From Acidobacteriota bacterium (GTDB taxonomy: Bacteria > Acidobacteriota > Vicinamibacteria > Vicinamibacterales > UBA2999): a stretch of 64,000 bases of DNA. The DNA is taken from positions 1-64,000 of the forward strand of contig JAKFYH010000003.1 of assembly GCA_021730945.1 (NCBI GenBank), read 5' to 3'. Every line of letters begins with the position of its first letter. The stretch's first letter is position 1. The notes under the pieces are model-generated. The model worked only from the letters and a program-made list of their open reading frames with translations. It ran no database searches and was not told where the DNA came from. The translations under genes were made by a program, and so were the position numbers. Below, piece by piece: positions 10,228-20,124 of this stretch.

Positions 10228-10992
10228 ATGAGGACCATGGATCGCATCTATCGGGTGAAACAGGGCATGGGCGGGCGCTACGCGGTTGAACGCGACGGCA
10301 ACCTGTTCTGGTTACAGGGCGACATCTTCGGCAGCTACCAGCCGGGTGACGAAATTCCCGCCGGCACGCCGCTCAAGTACCTGGCGCCGGTGCAGCCGTC
10401 GATTGTCGTTTGCATTGGCTTGAACTACCGCGACCATGCCGCCGAGATGAACAAGCGGCTGCCGGACGAACCGCTGGTGTTCCTCAAGCCGGCGACCACG
10501 GTGATCGGACCCGACGAGGCGATTCGGCTTCCCGGCTGGGCCGGCCGCATCGAGCACGAGGCCGAGATGGCCGTCGTGATCGGCAAGCGTGCCTCGCAGG
10601 TCGCGGCCGCCGACGCCATGGATTACATTCTCGGCGTCACTTGCTTGTGTGACGTCACCGCGCGCGAGCTGCAGGTGAAGGACGTGCAGTATTCACGCGC
10701 CAAGGGGTTCGACACCTTTGCCCCGCTGGGGCCATGTATTGCCGTCGGCCTCGATCCGTCGGCGCTCGAGATCGAGGGCTGGGTCAACGGCGAACGGCGC
10801 CACCACTCGAACACCCGCGAGTTGATCTTTCCCGTGCCCTACCTCGTGGAGCATGTTTCGCGTTTCATGACCCTGCAGCCGGGCGACGTCATTACCACCG
10901 GCACCCCGTCCGGTGTCGGCGCGCTGGTCCCCGGTGACCGCATGATGGTGAAGCTCGAGGGCGTCGGGACCCTCAGTAATCCGTGCCTATGA
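10228..10992 (+). CDS. Fumarylacetoacetate hydrolase family protein
   Basis: 254 aa member of the FAH/HpcE fold, enzymes that hydrolyse, isomerise or decarboxylate beta-keto acids using a divalent metal. Metal-ligand motif is [13 protein letters not shown] (ExE) and the later Asp is in [10 protein letters not shown]; other signatures are [22 protein letters not shown] and [10 protein letters not shown]. The exact substrate cannot be assigned (fumarylpyruvate, oxaloacetate and 2-hydroxyhepta-dienedioate are all possible). A GATAAT hexamer ends 5 nt before the ATG. Its stop overlaps the carboxyltransferase start (ATGA), suggesting a shared role in organic-acid or branched-chain degradation. Confidence 0.9.
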   Translation: MRTMDRIYRVKQGMGGRYAVERDGNLFWLQGDIFGSYQPGDEIPAGTPLKYLAPVQPSIVVCIGLNYRDHAAEMNKRLPDEPLVFLKPATTVIGPDEAIRLPGWAGRIEHEAEMAVVIGKRASQVAAADAMDYILGVTCLCDVTARELQVKDVQYSRAKGFDTFAPLGPCIAVGLDPSALEIEGWVNGERRHHSNTRELIFPVPYLVEHVSRFMTLQPGDVITTGTPSGVGALVPGDRMMVKLEGVGTLSNPCL

Positions 10993-12530
10993 ACCCGATC
11001 GACCGGCTCCGTGAACGCGAGCGTCTCGCCGAACTCGGCGGCGGCGAGGCGCGGCTCCAGAAACAGCACGAACAGGGCAAGCTCACCGCGCGTGAGCGCA
11101 TGACGCGGCTGTTCGATCCCGGCACCTTTGAGGAGGTCGACAAGCTGGTCACCCATCGCTGCCGCGATTTCGGGATGGAGCAGCAGATCATCCCGGGCGA
11201 CGGCGTGGTCACCGGGCACGGGCGCATCAATGGCCGGGTCGCCTATGCCTTCGCGCAGGACTTCACTGTCTTTGGCGGCTCGCTGTCTGAGACCAACGCC
11301 GCGAAAATCTGCAAGGTGATGGACATGGCGGTGCGCAACGGCGCGCCGGTCATCGGCTTGAACGACTCGGGCGGCGCCCGCATCCAGGAGGGTGTGGTTT
11401 CGCTCGGCGGCTACTCGGACATCTTCCTCCGCAACACCCTGGCCTCGGGCGTGGTGCCGCAGATTTCCGCGATCATGGGACCGTGCGCGGGCGGCGCCGT
11501 CTATTCGCCGGCCATCACCGACTTCATCGTCATGGTCAAGCAGACCAGCTACATGTTCGTGACCGGCCCCGACGTGATCAAGACGGTGACCCACGAGGAC
11601 GTCAGTAAGGAAGATCTCGGCGGGGCGATGACCCACAACGAGAAGAGCGGCGTCGCCCACTTCGCCGTGGAAGACGACGCCGAATGCCTGGCGCTAATCC
11701 GCGAACTGCTCGCCTTCATGCCCGGCAACAACCTCGACGACCCACCGCGCAAGGCCACTGATGATCCCGGGGACCGTGAAGACGATGCCCTCGATACCCT
11801 GGTGCCGGTGTCGCCGAATCAGCCCTACGACATGCTCGATCTGATTCACACCATCGCCGACGATGGCTACTTCCTGGAAGTGCATCAGCATTACGCGCGC
11901 AACATGCTGGTCGGCTTCGCCCGGCTCGGCGGCCGGCCGGTCGGGATTGTCGCCAACCAGCCGGCCTATCTGGCGGGGACGCTGGACATCAACGCGTCGG
12001 TCAAGGGCGCGCGGTTCGTCCGCTTCTGCGATGCGTTCAATATTCCGCTGGTCACGTTCGAAGACGTCCCCGGGTTCCTGCCCGGCACGGTGCAGGAGTA
12101 CGGCGGCATCATTCGTCATGGCGCCAAGCTGCTGTATGCCTTCGCCGAAGCCACGGTCCCGAAGATCACCGTGATTACCCGCAAGGCCTATGGGGGCGCC
12201 TACTGCGTGATGTCGAGCAAGCACATCCGCACCGACTTCAACTATGCGTGGCCGAGCGCCGAGATTGCCGTGATGGGCGCCGAGGGCGCCGTGAACATCC
12301 TCTACAAGCGCGAAATCGACAAGGCGGCGGATCCGGCGGCCATGCGGGCGCAGAAGATCGCCGAGTTCCGCGAACGCTTTGCCAGCCCGTACGTGGCGGC
12401 CGAACGCGGCTACGTCGACGAAGTCATCCTGCCCAGGACGACTCGCGCCAAGCTGGTGCAAGCCCTGGCAACCCTGGACCACAAGCGTGACAAGAACCCC
12501 CCGAAAAAGCATGGCAACATCCCGCTCTAG
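10989..12530 (+). CDS. Acyl-CoA carboxylase carboxyltransferase (propionyl-CoA carboxylase beta type)
   Basis: 513 aa carboxyltransferase that moves CO2 from carboxybiotin to an acyl-CoA (propionyl-CoA most likely; methylcrotonyl- or acetyl-CoA possible). Motifs: [19 protein letters not shown] at the N-terminus, [12 protein letters not shown] and [14 protein letters not shown] in the first crotonase fold, and [16 protein letters not shown] in the second. ATG at 10989 is preferred over the in-frame GTG at 10983 because it makes the 4-bp ATGA overlap with the upstream gene. Biotin carboxylase and carrier partners are not adjacent but lie at 20167-22199. Confidence 0.94.
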   Translation: MNPIDRLRERERLAELGGGEARLQKQHEQGKLTARERMTRLFDPGTFEEVDKLVTHRCRDFGMEQQIIPGDGVVTGHGRINGRVAYAFAQDFTVFGGSLSETNAAKICKVMDMAVRNGAPVIGLNDSGGARIQEGVVSLGGYSDIFLRNTLASGVVPQISAIMGPCAGGAVYSPAITDFIVMVKQTSYMFVTGPDVIKTVTHEDVSKEDLGGAMTHNEKSGVAHFAVEDDAECLALIRELLAFMPGNNLDDPPRKATDDPGDREDDALDTLVPVSPNQPYDMLDLIHTIADDGYFLEVHQHYARNMLVGFARLGGRPVGIVANQPAYLAGTLDINASVKGARFVRFCDAFNIPLVTFEDVPGFLPGTVQEYGGIIRHGAKLLYAFAEATVPKITVITRKAYGGAYCVMSSKHIRTDFNYAWPSAEIAVMGAEGAVNILYKREIDKAADPAAMRAQKIAEFRERFASPYVAAERGYVDEVILPRTTRAKLVQALATLDHKRDKNPPKKHGNIPL

Positions 12531-12903
12531 CGCCCTGGCCGTTCTGGTGGTGGCGAGCCTCGCCTGCGTCGGCGCCGCAACGCGTCCCGAGGCAGGTGAG
12601 TCGCTTCCAGCGGTTGCCGCGAGCCAGGACGTTATCCAGCACGTCTCACCCGCGCGCGACTCCATTGGTCCGCAGCCAAAGGCGTTCGAGTGGACCGCCG
12701 TGCCAGGCGCCGACGGCTATGCGCTGTTGCTGGTCAACGAAGTGGACATGGAAATGTGGGAGGTAACGGTTCGGGAAACGTCGGTGGAGGTGCCCCAGGC
12801 GCTGGTCCTCGAGTCCGGCACCTACTATTGGGCGGTGGGTGCGTTCCGCGCGGGACGGCAGGTTGCCTACTCCGGGCGCTCGGCGTTCGTTATTCTGCGG
12901 TAG
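12511..12903 (+). CDS. Small secreted Fn3-like protein
   Basis: 130 aa. The ATG at 12511 lies inside the last codons of the carboxyltransferase (20-bp overlap) and starts a signal peptide ([20 protein letters not shown]). The mature part has the pattern of a single Fn3-like domain that often precedes carbohydrate or peptidoglycan domains: [18 protein letters not shown], then [14 protein letters not shown] and [10 protein letters not shown]. Longer frames upstream of 12511 overlap the carboxyltransferase and are not believed. Function unknown. Confidence 0.7.
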   Translation: MATSRSSALAVLVVASLACVGAATRPEAGESLPAVAASQDVIQHVSPARDSIGPQPKAFEWTAVPGADGYALLLVNEVDMEMWEVTVRETSVEVPQALVLESGTYYWAVGAFRAGRQVAYSGRSAFVILR

Positions 12904-12993
12904 TCGCCCGCCAGGGCGCATGCTTTTGCTACACCAGCCAAGTACTTGATCCACTGGCGGTTACACCCCGTGTAGCCCGCATCCGCGCCGATG

Positions 12994-13010
12994 TGTCTCA
13001 TGATGAGACA
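12994..13010. promoter_or_regulatory. Palindrome TGTCTCA-N3-TGAGACA upstream of giant gene
   Basis: A perfect 7-bp inverted repeat with a 3-nt centre, 39 bp upstream of a good -35 box. Position and symmetry fit an activator site for a dimeric regulator. I cannot name the regulator. Confidence 0.5.
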
Positions 13011-13049
13011 CTATTTTCCCCTTCCATCTATATACAGGCCGATTTTTAC

Positions 13050-13078
13050 TTGACCATGTTACGGATCTTAGCCATACT
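13050..13078 (+). promoter_or_regulatory. Sigma70-type promoter of the giant repeat-protein gene
   Basis: TTGACC at 13050-13055, 17-bp spacer, CATACT at 13073-13078. Predicted transcription start near 13085, giving a leader of about 80 nt before the ATG at 13168. The surrounding 250 bp (12904-13167) is clearly more AT-rich than the coding sequence and holds no other ORF. Confidence 0.65.
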
Positions 13079-13167
13079 CTGAGTGACTCTATATGACAAT
13101 TTGGCCGTTTGGTGATGAACTCACCGGGCGGCATTGCACGACTTTTTGATTCGACCCTCGCGGACAG

Positions 13168-16100
13168 ATGCAGAAAATGATGATCACCGTTCCCACACTG
13201 AAACGCCGATCCGCGCGACTCGTATTCGCGACCACGATTGTGCTGGCGCTCGCCGCCGCGCACGTCGCGGCCCAGTACGGCTCGTTCAGCAGCGCCAATG
13301 AAGGCGCGGTGTACGGCGTTCGTCACGACCTGCCGCTGGGCCCCACCAGTGAAGCGGGCGGCGTGGCGTTGTTGAACGGCAAGCTGTATGCGGCCGATCG
13401 CGGGACCAACACGGTCCATGTGTTCGACGCCGCGACCGGCGCCCCGGTCGCCCTGCCTGGTCCGGATTGGGACGACTCGGCCATTCCCACCTCGCCGGTG
13501 CACCAGCTGAAGCCCAATGGCATCGCGGTCGCGACGGTGAATGTCGACGGCAACGACCAGGCGGCCCTGCTGGTGTCGGATACGCTCACCCATCGGGTGC
13601 TGGCGTTCGACGAACTGGGTACCTACCTGTTCACGATGCGGCTCGACCGGCCCGGCCAGAATGCCGCCGATGAGTACTATGCCGACCTCGAGGGTGCCAT
13701 TACCGGCCTGGCGATGGGCCCGAACGCCAAGTTCGTGTTCACGAGCGGCGCGACGCCGACGCTGGCACTGGTGGGCGGGTTTGCCGCCGGCTGGGTCAAC
13801 GAGTACGAGAGCGACGGCGCGTTCCTGGCCTACAAGGACCAGGTAACCATTGGCTACAACCCCACCGATTTCTGGTTCGAGCTGACTCCCGATGCCGCGC
13901 TCGATGGCACCGAGGGCGCCAACCTGCCGCCACCCAATCAGCTCCCGTTCGGTGTCGTGTTCGACGCTCTCGGCAACCTCTATACGATTGATACCAACAC
14001 CGAACGGCTGAACGTCTACAGCCCGTCGTTTGCGTTCCTGTTCGCATTCGGCACGCCGGTGTTTGATGGCACGCTGGCCGAATTCAACCAACCCTACGGC
14101 CTGGCATATTCGCCGGTCGACGGCGGCCGCATTTACGTCGGCGATTCCGAGAACCATCGCGTCGAGATCTACCGGCCCAACCTGGCTGGTGGCACGCTCG
14201 ACTACATCTCGTCGGTACTGGCATTTGGCGATGACTACCCGCGTTCGGTGGCGGTGGATACGGCGGCTGGCCGGCTGGCGGTCTCTGACCTCGGCGTTGG
14301 CCGGGTCTGGGTGCTTGAAACGCCAAATCTTGCCGCCTACAACGTCCGCGTGCTGACGGCGGCGGGCGCTCCCGCCGAGCAGATTTGCGCCGGTGCGCCG
14401 TACCAGGTCCGGTTCAGCCTGACGGTGCCTGCCGGCCGCGCTCCGGTCACCACGATCGTGCCGCAACTGTTTATCGATGACGTCCTGGAGTTGGGCGTGC
14501 CGGTGCCGAGCGGTGTTTACGCCGACCCGCTGAGCGCCGGGCAGGTGGCGACCTACACCTATTCGCTGGTGATGCCGCCGGTGGTTCCCTTCGGCGGCTA
14601 CGTCCTGAAGGTAGGCGCCACTTCATCCACCGCGAACGTCTTGTTCACGGAAGCCAACTTGAACGCGGTTAACTGCGTCGGCGCCCTGCCGACCATCACC
14701 GCCACTGAGAGTTTGCCAAGGCAGGTGTCAGGTTGGACGCCGGTGCCACCCGCGCAGACTTTCTCGGTAACACTGACGGCCAGCGACGTTGAAGGGGTCC
14801 AGGCGATCGAGTACGAGTTGATTGGCCAGAACGACCCCGGCACGACCATCCCGCTGGTTGACAATGACACTCCCGGCACCACGCAGGTGCTGACCGTGCC
14901 GCTGCCCGAGATGGGGCTGACCTCCATCCGCTTCCGTTCGCACGACACCGACAACCAGACCTCGGACTGGCAGCGCATCGACCTGCGGCTGATTCGGTTG
15001 ACCAACCGCCAGACCAATGAAAACACGGCCGTCACGACGATGGTCGGTTTGCCGGTTGGTGTCGGCTACACCTTCAGCGCGACCGGGTTGCCGCTTGGCC
15101 TGAACATTTCCGCCGCGACCGGCCAGATTTCTGGCGTGGTGTCGTTTAACGCCGCCGGCGTCAACAACCAGGTGTACCACGTGGTGTTGAGCGAGACGCT
15201 CGACGCCGTCACGACCTCGGTCGCATTCGACTGGACCATCATCAACGTCAATCGGCCGCCGGTGATCGATCAGCCGGTCGTTCCCTCGGCAGTGGAAGGC
15301 CAGCTGTTCACGCTGGACATCAATGGTAGTGATCCCGATGGCGACCCGTCGTTCTTCACGCTCAACGGCCGCAGCCTGACCCCCGGCCACGAGACCTGGA
15401 TCCTGCCCGAGTCGATTACGATCGACCCCGTGAGCGGCGTGATCAGCGGTATCTTCCCGCCTAACGCCGACCGCCAGTACGAGATGACGGTTGGGCTCGC
15501 TGAATGCAACGGCTTCCTGCCAGATCCGCCGTGCGGCGACGGCCCGCTGCCGGGCCAGCGCCTGGCCACGCTCTTGAACATCGTGGTGAGCGTCCTCGAC
15601 GTCAACCTGCCGCCCTCGATTGTCAATCCGGGCGATCGCCTCAACGCCGAGGGTGACTGGGTCAGCCTGCCGACCGCCGCCAGCGACCCTGACGGCGACA
15701 CCCTGACGTTTGCCGCCGACAGGCTGCCTAGTGGCCTGACCATCAACTCCGAGACCGGCCTGATCAGCGGCACGATTGCCTACAACGCCGCCGGCACGTA
15801 TGCCGTGACCATCGAGGTAGATGACGATCATGCGGACCCGGTGCCATTCCAGACATTCGAGTGGGTCGTGACCGACACCCCGCGGATCGCGGTGGCCGAC
15901 CAGACCGACCTGGAGGACACCTCGCCGGTCGTGCAACTGGATCTCGCGGCCCCGGTTGGCGCCCCGTTTGTGATCTCGATGTCGGGCCTGCCGGCCGGCT
16001 TCAGCGTCAGTCCGACCGGCGTCGTGACCGGCTATTTCGACTTCGACTCCGAACGGGTCTACCCGGTGACGGTGACGGTGACCGACGCTGACGGCTCGGA

Positions 16101-18774
16101 CACGGTCACCTTCAACTGGAACGTGCTGAACGTGAACCGTCCGCCGGTGCTCGTGGTCACCAACCTCGTCAATCTTGAGGGCGACGTGGTCGCACGGCAG
16201 ATTGAGGGCAGCGACCCGGACGGTGATCCCCTGACGTTCAGCATGAACGGCCTGCCCAATGGCTTTGTCATCGGCATCCAATCCGGCGTCATTACCGGAA
16301 CCTTCAGCTACACGAGCGCCGACACCTACTCGGTGAACGTCGGCCTGGTCGATGGTCAGGTTGGTGTGACCGAGAACTTCGACTGGCTCGTGACCGACGT
16401 GAACCGGTTGCCGATCGTGCTAGCGCTGCCTGATCGCACCAACGCCGAGGCCGACCCGGTTAGCTTCGGCGTCAGCGCGAGCGATCCGGATGGCAACACG
16501 CTGAGCTACAGTGCCCTCAACCTTCCGGACGGCGTCAGCATCAACCCGGCCACCGGCGCGATTTCCGGCACGTTGTCCTACAGTTCGGCCGGCACCCACC
16601 ACGTCCAGATCCGGGTGTTTGACGGGTTGGACACGACGATGGTGCCGTTCACCTGGACGGTCACCCCTGTCAACCGTCCGCCCACCGTGACGGCGCCTGA
16701 CCGCACCAACGCCGAGAACGACACGGTGACGTACTCGGTGACGGCCGCTGATCCGGACCTCGACACGCTGACCTTCAGCGCCACCGGCCTGCCGCCCGGC
16801 ATCACCATCAACACCGAGACCGGCGTCATGACCGGCACGCTCGGCTACTCGACTGCCGCCGGCAGCCCCTATTCCGTCGTGGTGACGGTCTCGGACGGTT
16901 CGTTGACCGCCGATGCTCCGTTCACGTGGACGGTGACCGACACCAATGCGCCGCCAGTGATTACCAACCCCGGCCCGCTGACCCACGCCGAGGGCGCCAC
17001 CATTTCGCTGGGCGTGTCCGCCAGCGACGAAGACGGCCAGTCGCTGAGCTTTAGCGCCACCAACCTGCCGCCGGGCCTGACCATGGCTTCGAACGGCCAG
17101 GTCACCGGTTTGCTCGGCTACGAAGCGGCCGGCTCCTATACGGTGATTGTCGCGGTCGATGACGGCGTGACATCGCGCACCATGACCTTCGTCTGGACGA
17201 TTACGCCGGTCAACCGTCCGCCGACGGTGTCGGCGCCCAATCGGTCCAACGCCGAGAACGACACCGTGTCGTACGCGGTCACCGGTTCGGATCCCGATGG
17301 TGACGTGCTGACCTACAGCGCCACCGGCCTGCCTCTCGGAATCTCCATTCACCCGAACACGGGCGTGATCAGCGGCTACCTCGGCTACACCACGGCCGGG
17401 ACCTATAACCCCGTCGTCACGGTGTCTGATGGGCCGCTGTCGGCCACCGCGCCCTTCGTCTGGGTCGTGACCAACACCAATCGTCCGCCGACGGCCGTGC
17501 CTGACTCGGCGACCGTGGTTCAGGGCCAGAGCACAACCATCAGCGTGCTGGCCAATGACATCGACCAGGACGGCGTTGCTTCGCTGTCGGTGGTGAGCGT
17601 CACGCAGCCGGCCAACGGCTCGGTCGTGATCAACGCCAACGGGACGGTGACCTACACCTCGAACAGCACCTACGTGGGCAGCGTGACGTTCTCGTACACC
17701 ATCACCGATGGTGCCGCGGCCTCAACCGCTACCGTCACGGTGAATGTCACGCCGAACAATCGCCCACCGGTTTGCTCGGCGGCCACCACCAACGCCGACA
17801 TGTGGCCGCCCAATCACCGCAAGGTCTATATCACCGTCACCGGGGTAACCGACCCTGACGGCGGCACGCCGACGATTCGCTTCACCTCAATCGTTCAGGA
17901 CGAGCCGACCGACTCGGTGGGCCAGGGCCACACCATGCAGGACGGCGGCATCGAGAACAACGGTGCGCTGGCCTGGGTGCGCGCGGAGCGCAGCGGCACC
18001 AAGAAGGTGCCCGGCGACGGCCGTGTCTACCTGATCGGCTTCACGGCGACTGACGCCGCGGGGGCCAGCTGCGAAGGCACCGTTCGAGTCGACGTGCCCC
18101 ACGACCAGCGCGGGACCCCGGCCGTACTCAGCCCCGGCCGCTGGAACTCGCTGACCGGCCAGCAGATTTCCGGTCCGGCGCCGGTGCCGGTCGCGGAGAA
18201 CGACAGCTTTGCCGCGGCCGCCGGGCGGCCCACCAGCCTCGCCGTGCTCAGCAATGACGAAGACAACGGCCAGGCCCTGACGATCTCGATTGTCAGCCAG
18301 CCGTCGAAGGGCAGTGTGACGGTGAACAGCAACGGCACCATCACCTACACGCCCCCGTCCAACAACTGGAGCGGGACGACCACCTTTGTCTACCGCATTC
18401 GCAATGCCGCGGGCGTCACCGACACCGCGGTCGTCACCTTGACGGTGTCGCGCGACAACGACGATGATGACGACGACAATTGCGGCGACTCGCGTCATGA
18501 TCACAAGCGCGACTCCGACAAGCGCGACAAGGACCACAAGAAGGGTGACCACGAGCGTTGCAGCCACGGAAAGTCGGACCGCGACAAGGGCAAGGACCGC
18601 GACAAGGACGACAAGGACAGGGACCGCGATGGCGACCACCGAGACGATGATCGCCACGACGATGATGACGATCGCGACTGCGGCGACTCGCGGCACGACC
18701 ACGATCGCGACTCCGATAACCGCGATCGCGATCACTATCGTGGTAACCACGACCGCTGCTACCATCGCCGCTGA
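13168..18774 (+). CDS. Giant secreted beta-propeller / Ig-repeat protein with charged Cys-His tail
   Basis: 1868 aa exported protein. Signal peptide at residues 1-36 (FATTIVLALAAAHVAAQ). Residues about 45-400 form an NHL-type beta-propeller (repeated GLAYSP...RIYVGDSENHRVEIYRP-like blades). Residues about 610-1435 hold nine or so He_PIG/cadherin-like modules of about 88 aa, each with a GLPxGxxINxxTGxxSG core and linked by NRPP or NAPP. Two 'Big_9' modules with VLANDxDxD and GTVTYTxxxxYxG motifs flank a domain starting CSAATTNADMWPPNHRK. Residues 1762-1868 are an Asp/Arg/His/Lys-rich tail with two copies of a CX25C module (Cys 1772/1798 and 1838/1864). No membrane anchor or sorting signal known to me. 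Likely a surface adhesin or matrix protein; its own promoter precedes it. Confidence 0.88.
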   Translation: MQKMMITVPTLKRRSARLVFATTIVLALAAAHVAAQYGSFSSANEGAVYGVRHDLPLGPTSEAGGVALLNGKLYAADRGTNTVHVFDAATGAPVALPGPDWDDSAIPTSPVHQLKPNGIAVATVNVDGNDQAALLVSDTLTHRVLAFDELGTYLFTMRLDRPGQNAADEYYADLEGAITGLAMGPNAKFVFTSGATPTLALVGGFAAGWVNEYESDGAFLAYKDQVTIGYNPTDFWFELTPDAALDGTEGANLPPPNQLPFGVVFDALGNLYTIDTNTERLNVYSPSFAFLFAFGTPVFDGTLAEFNQPYGLAYSPVDGGRIYVGDSENHRVEIYRPNLAGGTLDYISSVLAFGDDYPRSVAVDTAAGRLAVSDLGVGRVWVLETPNLAAYNVRVLTAAGAPAEQICAGAPYQVRFSLTVPAGRAPVTTIVPQLFIDDVLELGVPVPSGVYADPLSAGQVATYTYSLVMPPVVPFGGYVLKVGATSSTANVLFTEANLNAVNCVGALPTITATESLPRQVSGWTPVPPAQTFSVTLTASDVEGVQAIEYELIGQNDPGTTIPLVDNDTPGTTQVLTVPLPEMGLTSIRFRSHDTDNQTSDWQRIDLRLIRLTNRQTNENTAVTTMVGLPVGVGYTFSATGLPLGLNISAATGQISGVVSFNAAGVNNQVYHVVLSETLDAVTTSVAFDWTIINVNRPPVIDQPVVPSAVEGQLFTLDINGSDPDGDPSFFTLNGRSLTPGHETWILPESITIDPVSGVISGIFPPNADRQYEMTVGLAECNGFLPDPPCGDGPLPGQRLATLLNIVVSVLDVNLPPSIVNPGDRLNAEGDWVSLPTAASDPDGDTLTFAADRLPSGLTINSETGLISGTIAYNAAGTYAVTIEVDDDHADPVPFQTFEWVVTDTPRIAVADQTDLEDTSPVVQLDLAAPVGAPFVISMSGLPAGFSVSPTGVVTGYFDFDSERVYPVTVTVTDADGSDTVTFNWNVLNVNRPPVLVVTNLVNLEGDVVARQIEGSDPDGDPLTFSMNGLPNGFVIGIQSGVITGTFSYTSADTYSVNVGLVDGQVGVTENFDWLVTDVNRLPIVLALPDRTNAEADPVSFGVSASDPDGNTLSYSALNLPDGVSINPATGAISGTLSYSSAGTHHVQIRVFDGLDTTMVPFTWTVTPVNRPPTVTAPDRTNAENDTVTYSVTAADPDLDTLTFSATGLPPGITINTETGVMTGTLGYSTAAGSPYSVVVTVSDGSLTADAPFTWTVTDTNAPPVITNPGPLTHAEGATISLGVSASDEDGQSLSFSATNLPPGLTMASNGQVTGLLGYEAAGSYTVIVAVDDGVTSRTMTFVWTITPVNRPPTVSAPNRSNAENDTVSYAVTGSDPDGDVLTYSATGLPLGISIHPNTGVISGYLGYTTAGTYNPVVTVSDGPLSATAPFVWVVTNTNRPPTAVPDSATVVQGQSTTISVLANDIDQDGVASLSVVSVTQPANGSVVINANGTVTYTSNSTYVGSVTFSYTITDGAAASTATVTVNVTPNNRPPVCSAATTNADMWPPNHRKVYITVTGVTDPDGGTPTIRFTSIVQDEPTDSVGQGHTMQDGGIENNGALAWVRAERSGTKKVPGDGRVYLIGFTATDAAGASCEGTVRVDVPHDQRGTPAVLSPGRWNSLTGQQISGPAPVPVAENDSFAAAAGRPTSLAVLSNDEDNGQALTISIVSQPSKGSVTVNSNGTITYTPPSNNWSGTTTFVYRIRNAAGVTDTAVVTLTVSRDNDDDDDDNCGDSRHDHKRDSDKRDKDHKKGDHERCSHGKSDRDKGKDRDKDDKDRDRDGDHRDDDRHDDDDDRDCGDSRHDHDRDSDNRDRDHYRGNHDRCYHRR

Positions 18775-18807
18775 TTCCGTTGCCGGCGACGTGACGGCGC
18801 CAGCCTG

Positions 18808-19491
18808 ATGGCCGCCGTCACGCCGTCGTTTCTGCGCACTCCCAAGGCCGTCATTTTCGACATCGACGGCACCCTGGTCGACAACATGGCTCTCCACGCC
18901 GAAGCCTTCGCGCGCTTCGCCGAGCGCCACGGCCTGCCGCCGCTCACCGCAGCAGACCGCGCCCGTCTCGACGGCCGGCGCAACAGCGAGATCTTCCCCC
19001 TCTTGTTTAACCGTGAGGTGCCGCGCGACGAGTGGCAGGCGTACGAGGCCGAGAAGGAAGGTCTCTACCGCGAGCTGTCCCGGGGCCGGCTGGCGCCGCT
19101 GAACGGCTTGCGCCGCCTGATGGCGCGCCTGACAAGCGACGGAGTGCCGATGGCCCTGGCCACTTCCGCGCCCGAACCGAACGTCGCGCACACCTTGCAC
19201 GAGGTTGGCCTGACCGGCGTCTTTCCGATCATCGTCCGTGGCGACCAGGTGGGACGTGGCAAGCCCGCTCCAGACGTCTTCATCGAGGCCGGCCGGCAGT
19301 TGCAGATGGTGGCGGCAGACTGCCTGGTGTTTGAAGATGCGCCGATGGGCATCATCGCTGCCCAGGCCGCCGGGATGCCAGTGGTGGCGCTGACCACCAG
19401 TTTCTCGGTCGCACACTTCGCGGCGCTGCAGCCCCCGCCCAACGTGACTTGCGCCGACTTCGACGCCTTCCTCGAACTTCACTTCGCTTAG
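18808..19491 (+). CDS. HAD-superfamily phosphatase/phosphoglucomutase-like hydrolase
   Basis: 227 aa soluble HAD hydrolase of the beta-phosphoglucomutase subgroup. Motif I is FDIDGTLVDN (nucleophile first Asp), motif II is ALATSAP, motif III Lys is in GKPAPDVF and motif IV is VFEDAPMG. A helical cap lies between motifs I and II (residues about 25-95). Substrate would be a small phosphorylated metabolite such as a sugar phosphate; not assignable. Start ATG 33 bp after the giant gene's stop, with which it may be co-transcribed. Confidence 0.92.
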   Translation: MAAVTPSFLRTPKAVIFDIDGTLVDNMALHAEAFARFAERHGLPPLTAADRARLDGRRNSEIFPLLFNREVPRDEWQAYEAEKEGLYRELSRGRLAPLNGLRRLMARLTSDGVPMALATSAPEPNVAHTLHEVGLTGVFPIIVRGDQVGRGKPAPDVFIEAGRQLQMVAADCLVFEDAPMGIIAAQAAGMPVVALTTSFSVAHFAALQPPPNVTCADFDAFLELHFA

Positions 19492-19501
19492 CGGTCCGCT
19501 A

Positions 19502-19580
19502 CCCGGTTCGGTTCAGCCGCTCAGGGCGGGGAAACCGCCGGTGGCGCGAATGGCATGAACCCGGGACCACGGCATGCCGT
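19502..19580 (+). promoter_or_regulatory. Possible structured leader before small secreted protein
   Basis: The 136 bp between the HAD gene and the next ORF has nested complementarity: CCCGGTTC (19502-19509) with GAACCCGGG (19557-19565, one bulge), enclosing a GGCGG/CCGCC hairpin with GGAAA loop (19525-19539), then a perfect palindrome ACGGCATGCCGT (19569-19580). It does not match a riboswitch class I can recall with confidence. Confidence 0.3.
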
Positions 19581-19627
19581 CTTAGCTAGGTGTCCGCACA
19601 ATTCGCGGCCACAAAGGAGAACCGACC

Positions 19628-20080
19628 ATGAACACGCGTATTGCCGCAATCGCCGTCGCCGTCATCCTGGCGGGGGGCGTTGCCGGAGAGACCCATCGAC
19701 TTCACGCCGCACCGGTCGACCACCTGGCGGCCGGCCCGGTCAAGGTCACCGTCAACTACACGGGCAAGGGCACGGTCGACCCGTCGCATCGCGTGTGGGT
19801 GTGGCTGTTTGACACGCCCGAGATCGGCCCGGGCGCGATGCCGATCGACCAGGTGTCAGTCGGCAAGAACGGCGAGGTTGCGGTGTTCGATGTGAGTGGC
19901 TCCCGCGTGTGGATCGCCGTCGCGTTTGACGAGAAGGGTGTCATGACAGGGAACGAGCCGCCGCCGTCGGGTACGCCGATTGGCATCTACTCCTCAGCGA
20001 CCGGAGCACCCGAGGCGGTCGCGCCCGGCGCCGCCGGCGCCGTTACCGTGACGTTCGACGACTCACTGCGCATGCCCTAA
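19628..20080 (+). CDS. Small secreted protein, unknown function
   Basis: 150 aa with a signal peptide (IAAIAVAVILAGGVAGE). The mature part is predicted all-beta: VKVTVNYTGKGTVDPSHRVWVWLFDTP, then AVFDVSGSRVWIAVAFDEKG and AVTVTFDD. This resembles small Ig-like periplasmic proteins; no catalytic motif is seen. A strong Shine-Dalgarno AAAGGAG (about 19613-19619) precedes the ATG, which is unusual in this window. It stands alone between the HAD gene and the biotin carboxylase. Confidence 0.72.
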   Translation: MNTRIAAIAVAVILAGGVAGETHRLHAAPVDHLAAGPVKVTVNYTGKGTVDPSHRVWVWLFDTPEIGPGAMPIDQVSVGKNGEVAVFDVSGSRVWIAVAFDEKGVMTGNEPPPSGTPIGIYSSATGAPEAVAPGAAGAVTVTFDDSLRMP

Positions 20081-20124
20081 GGCACGGCGCGCGACCTCGG
20101 GGACCGGCCGCGACGCGATGCCTG

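Noticed and set aside
15598-17500. Regularly spaced DNA repeats suggesting CRISPR or satellite DNA
   Set aside because: The about 265-bp period is the coding of 88-residue Ig-like modules; DNA copies are diverged and in frame.
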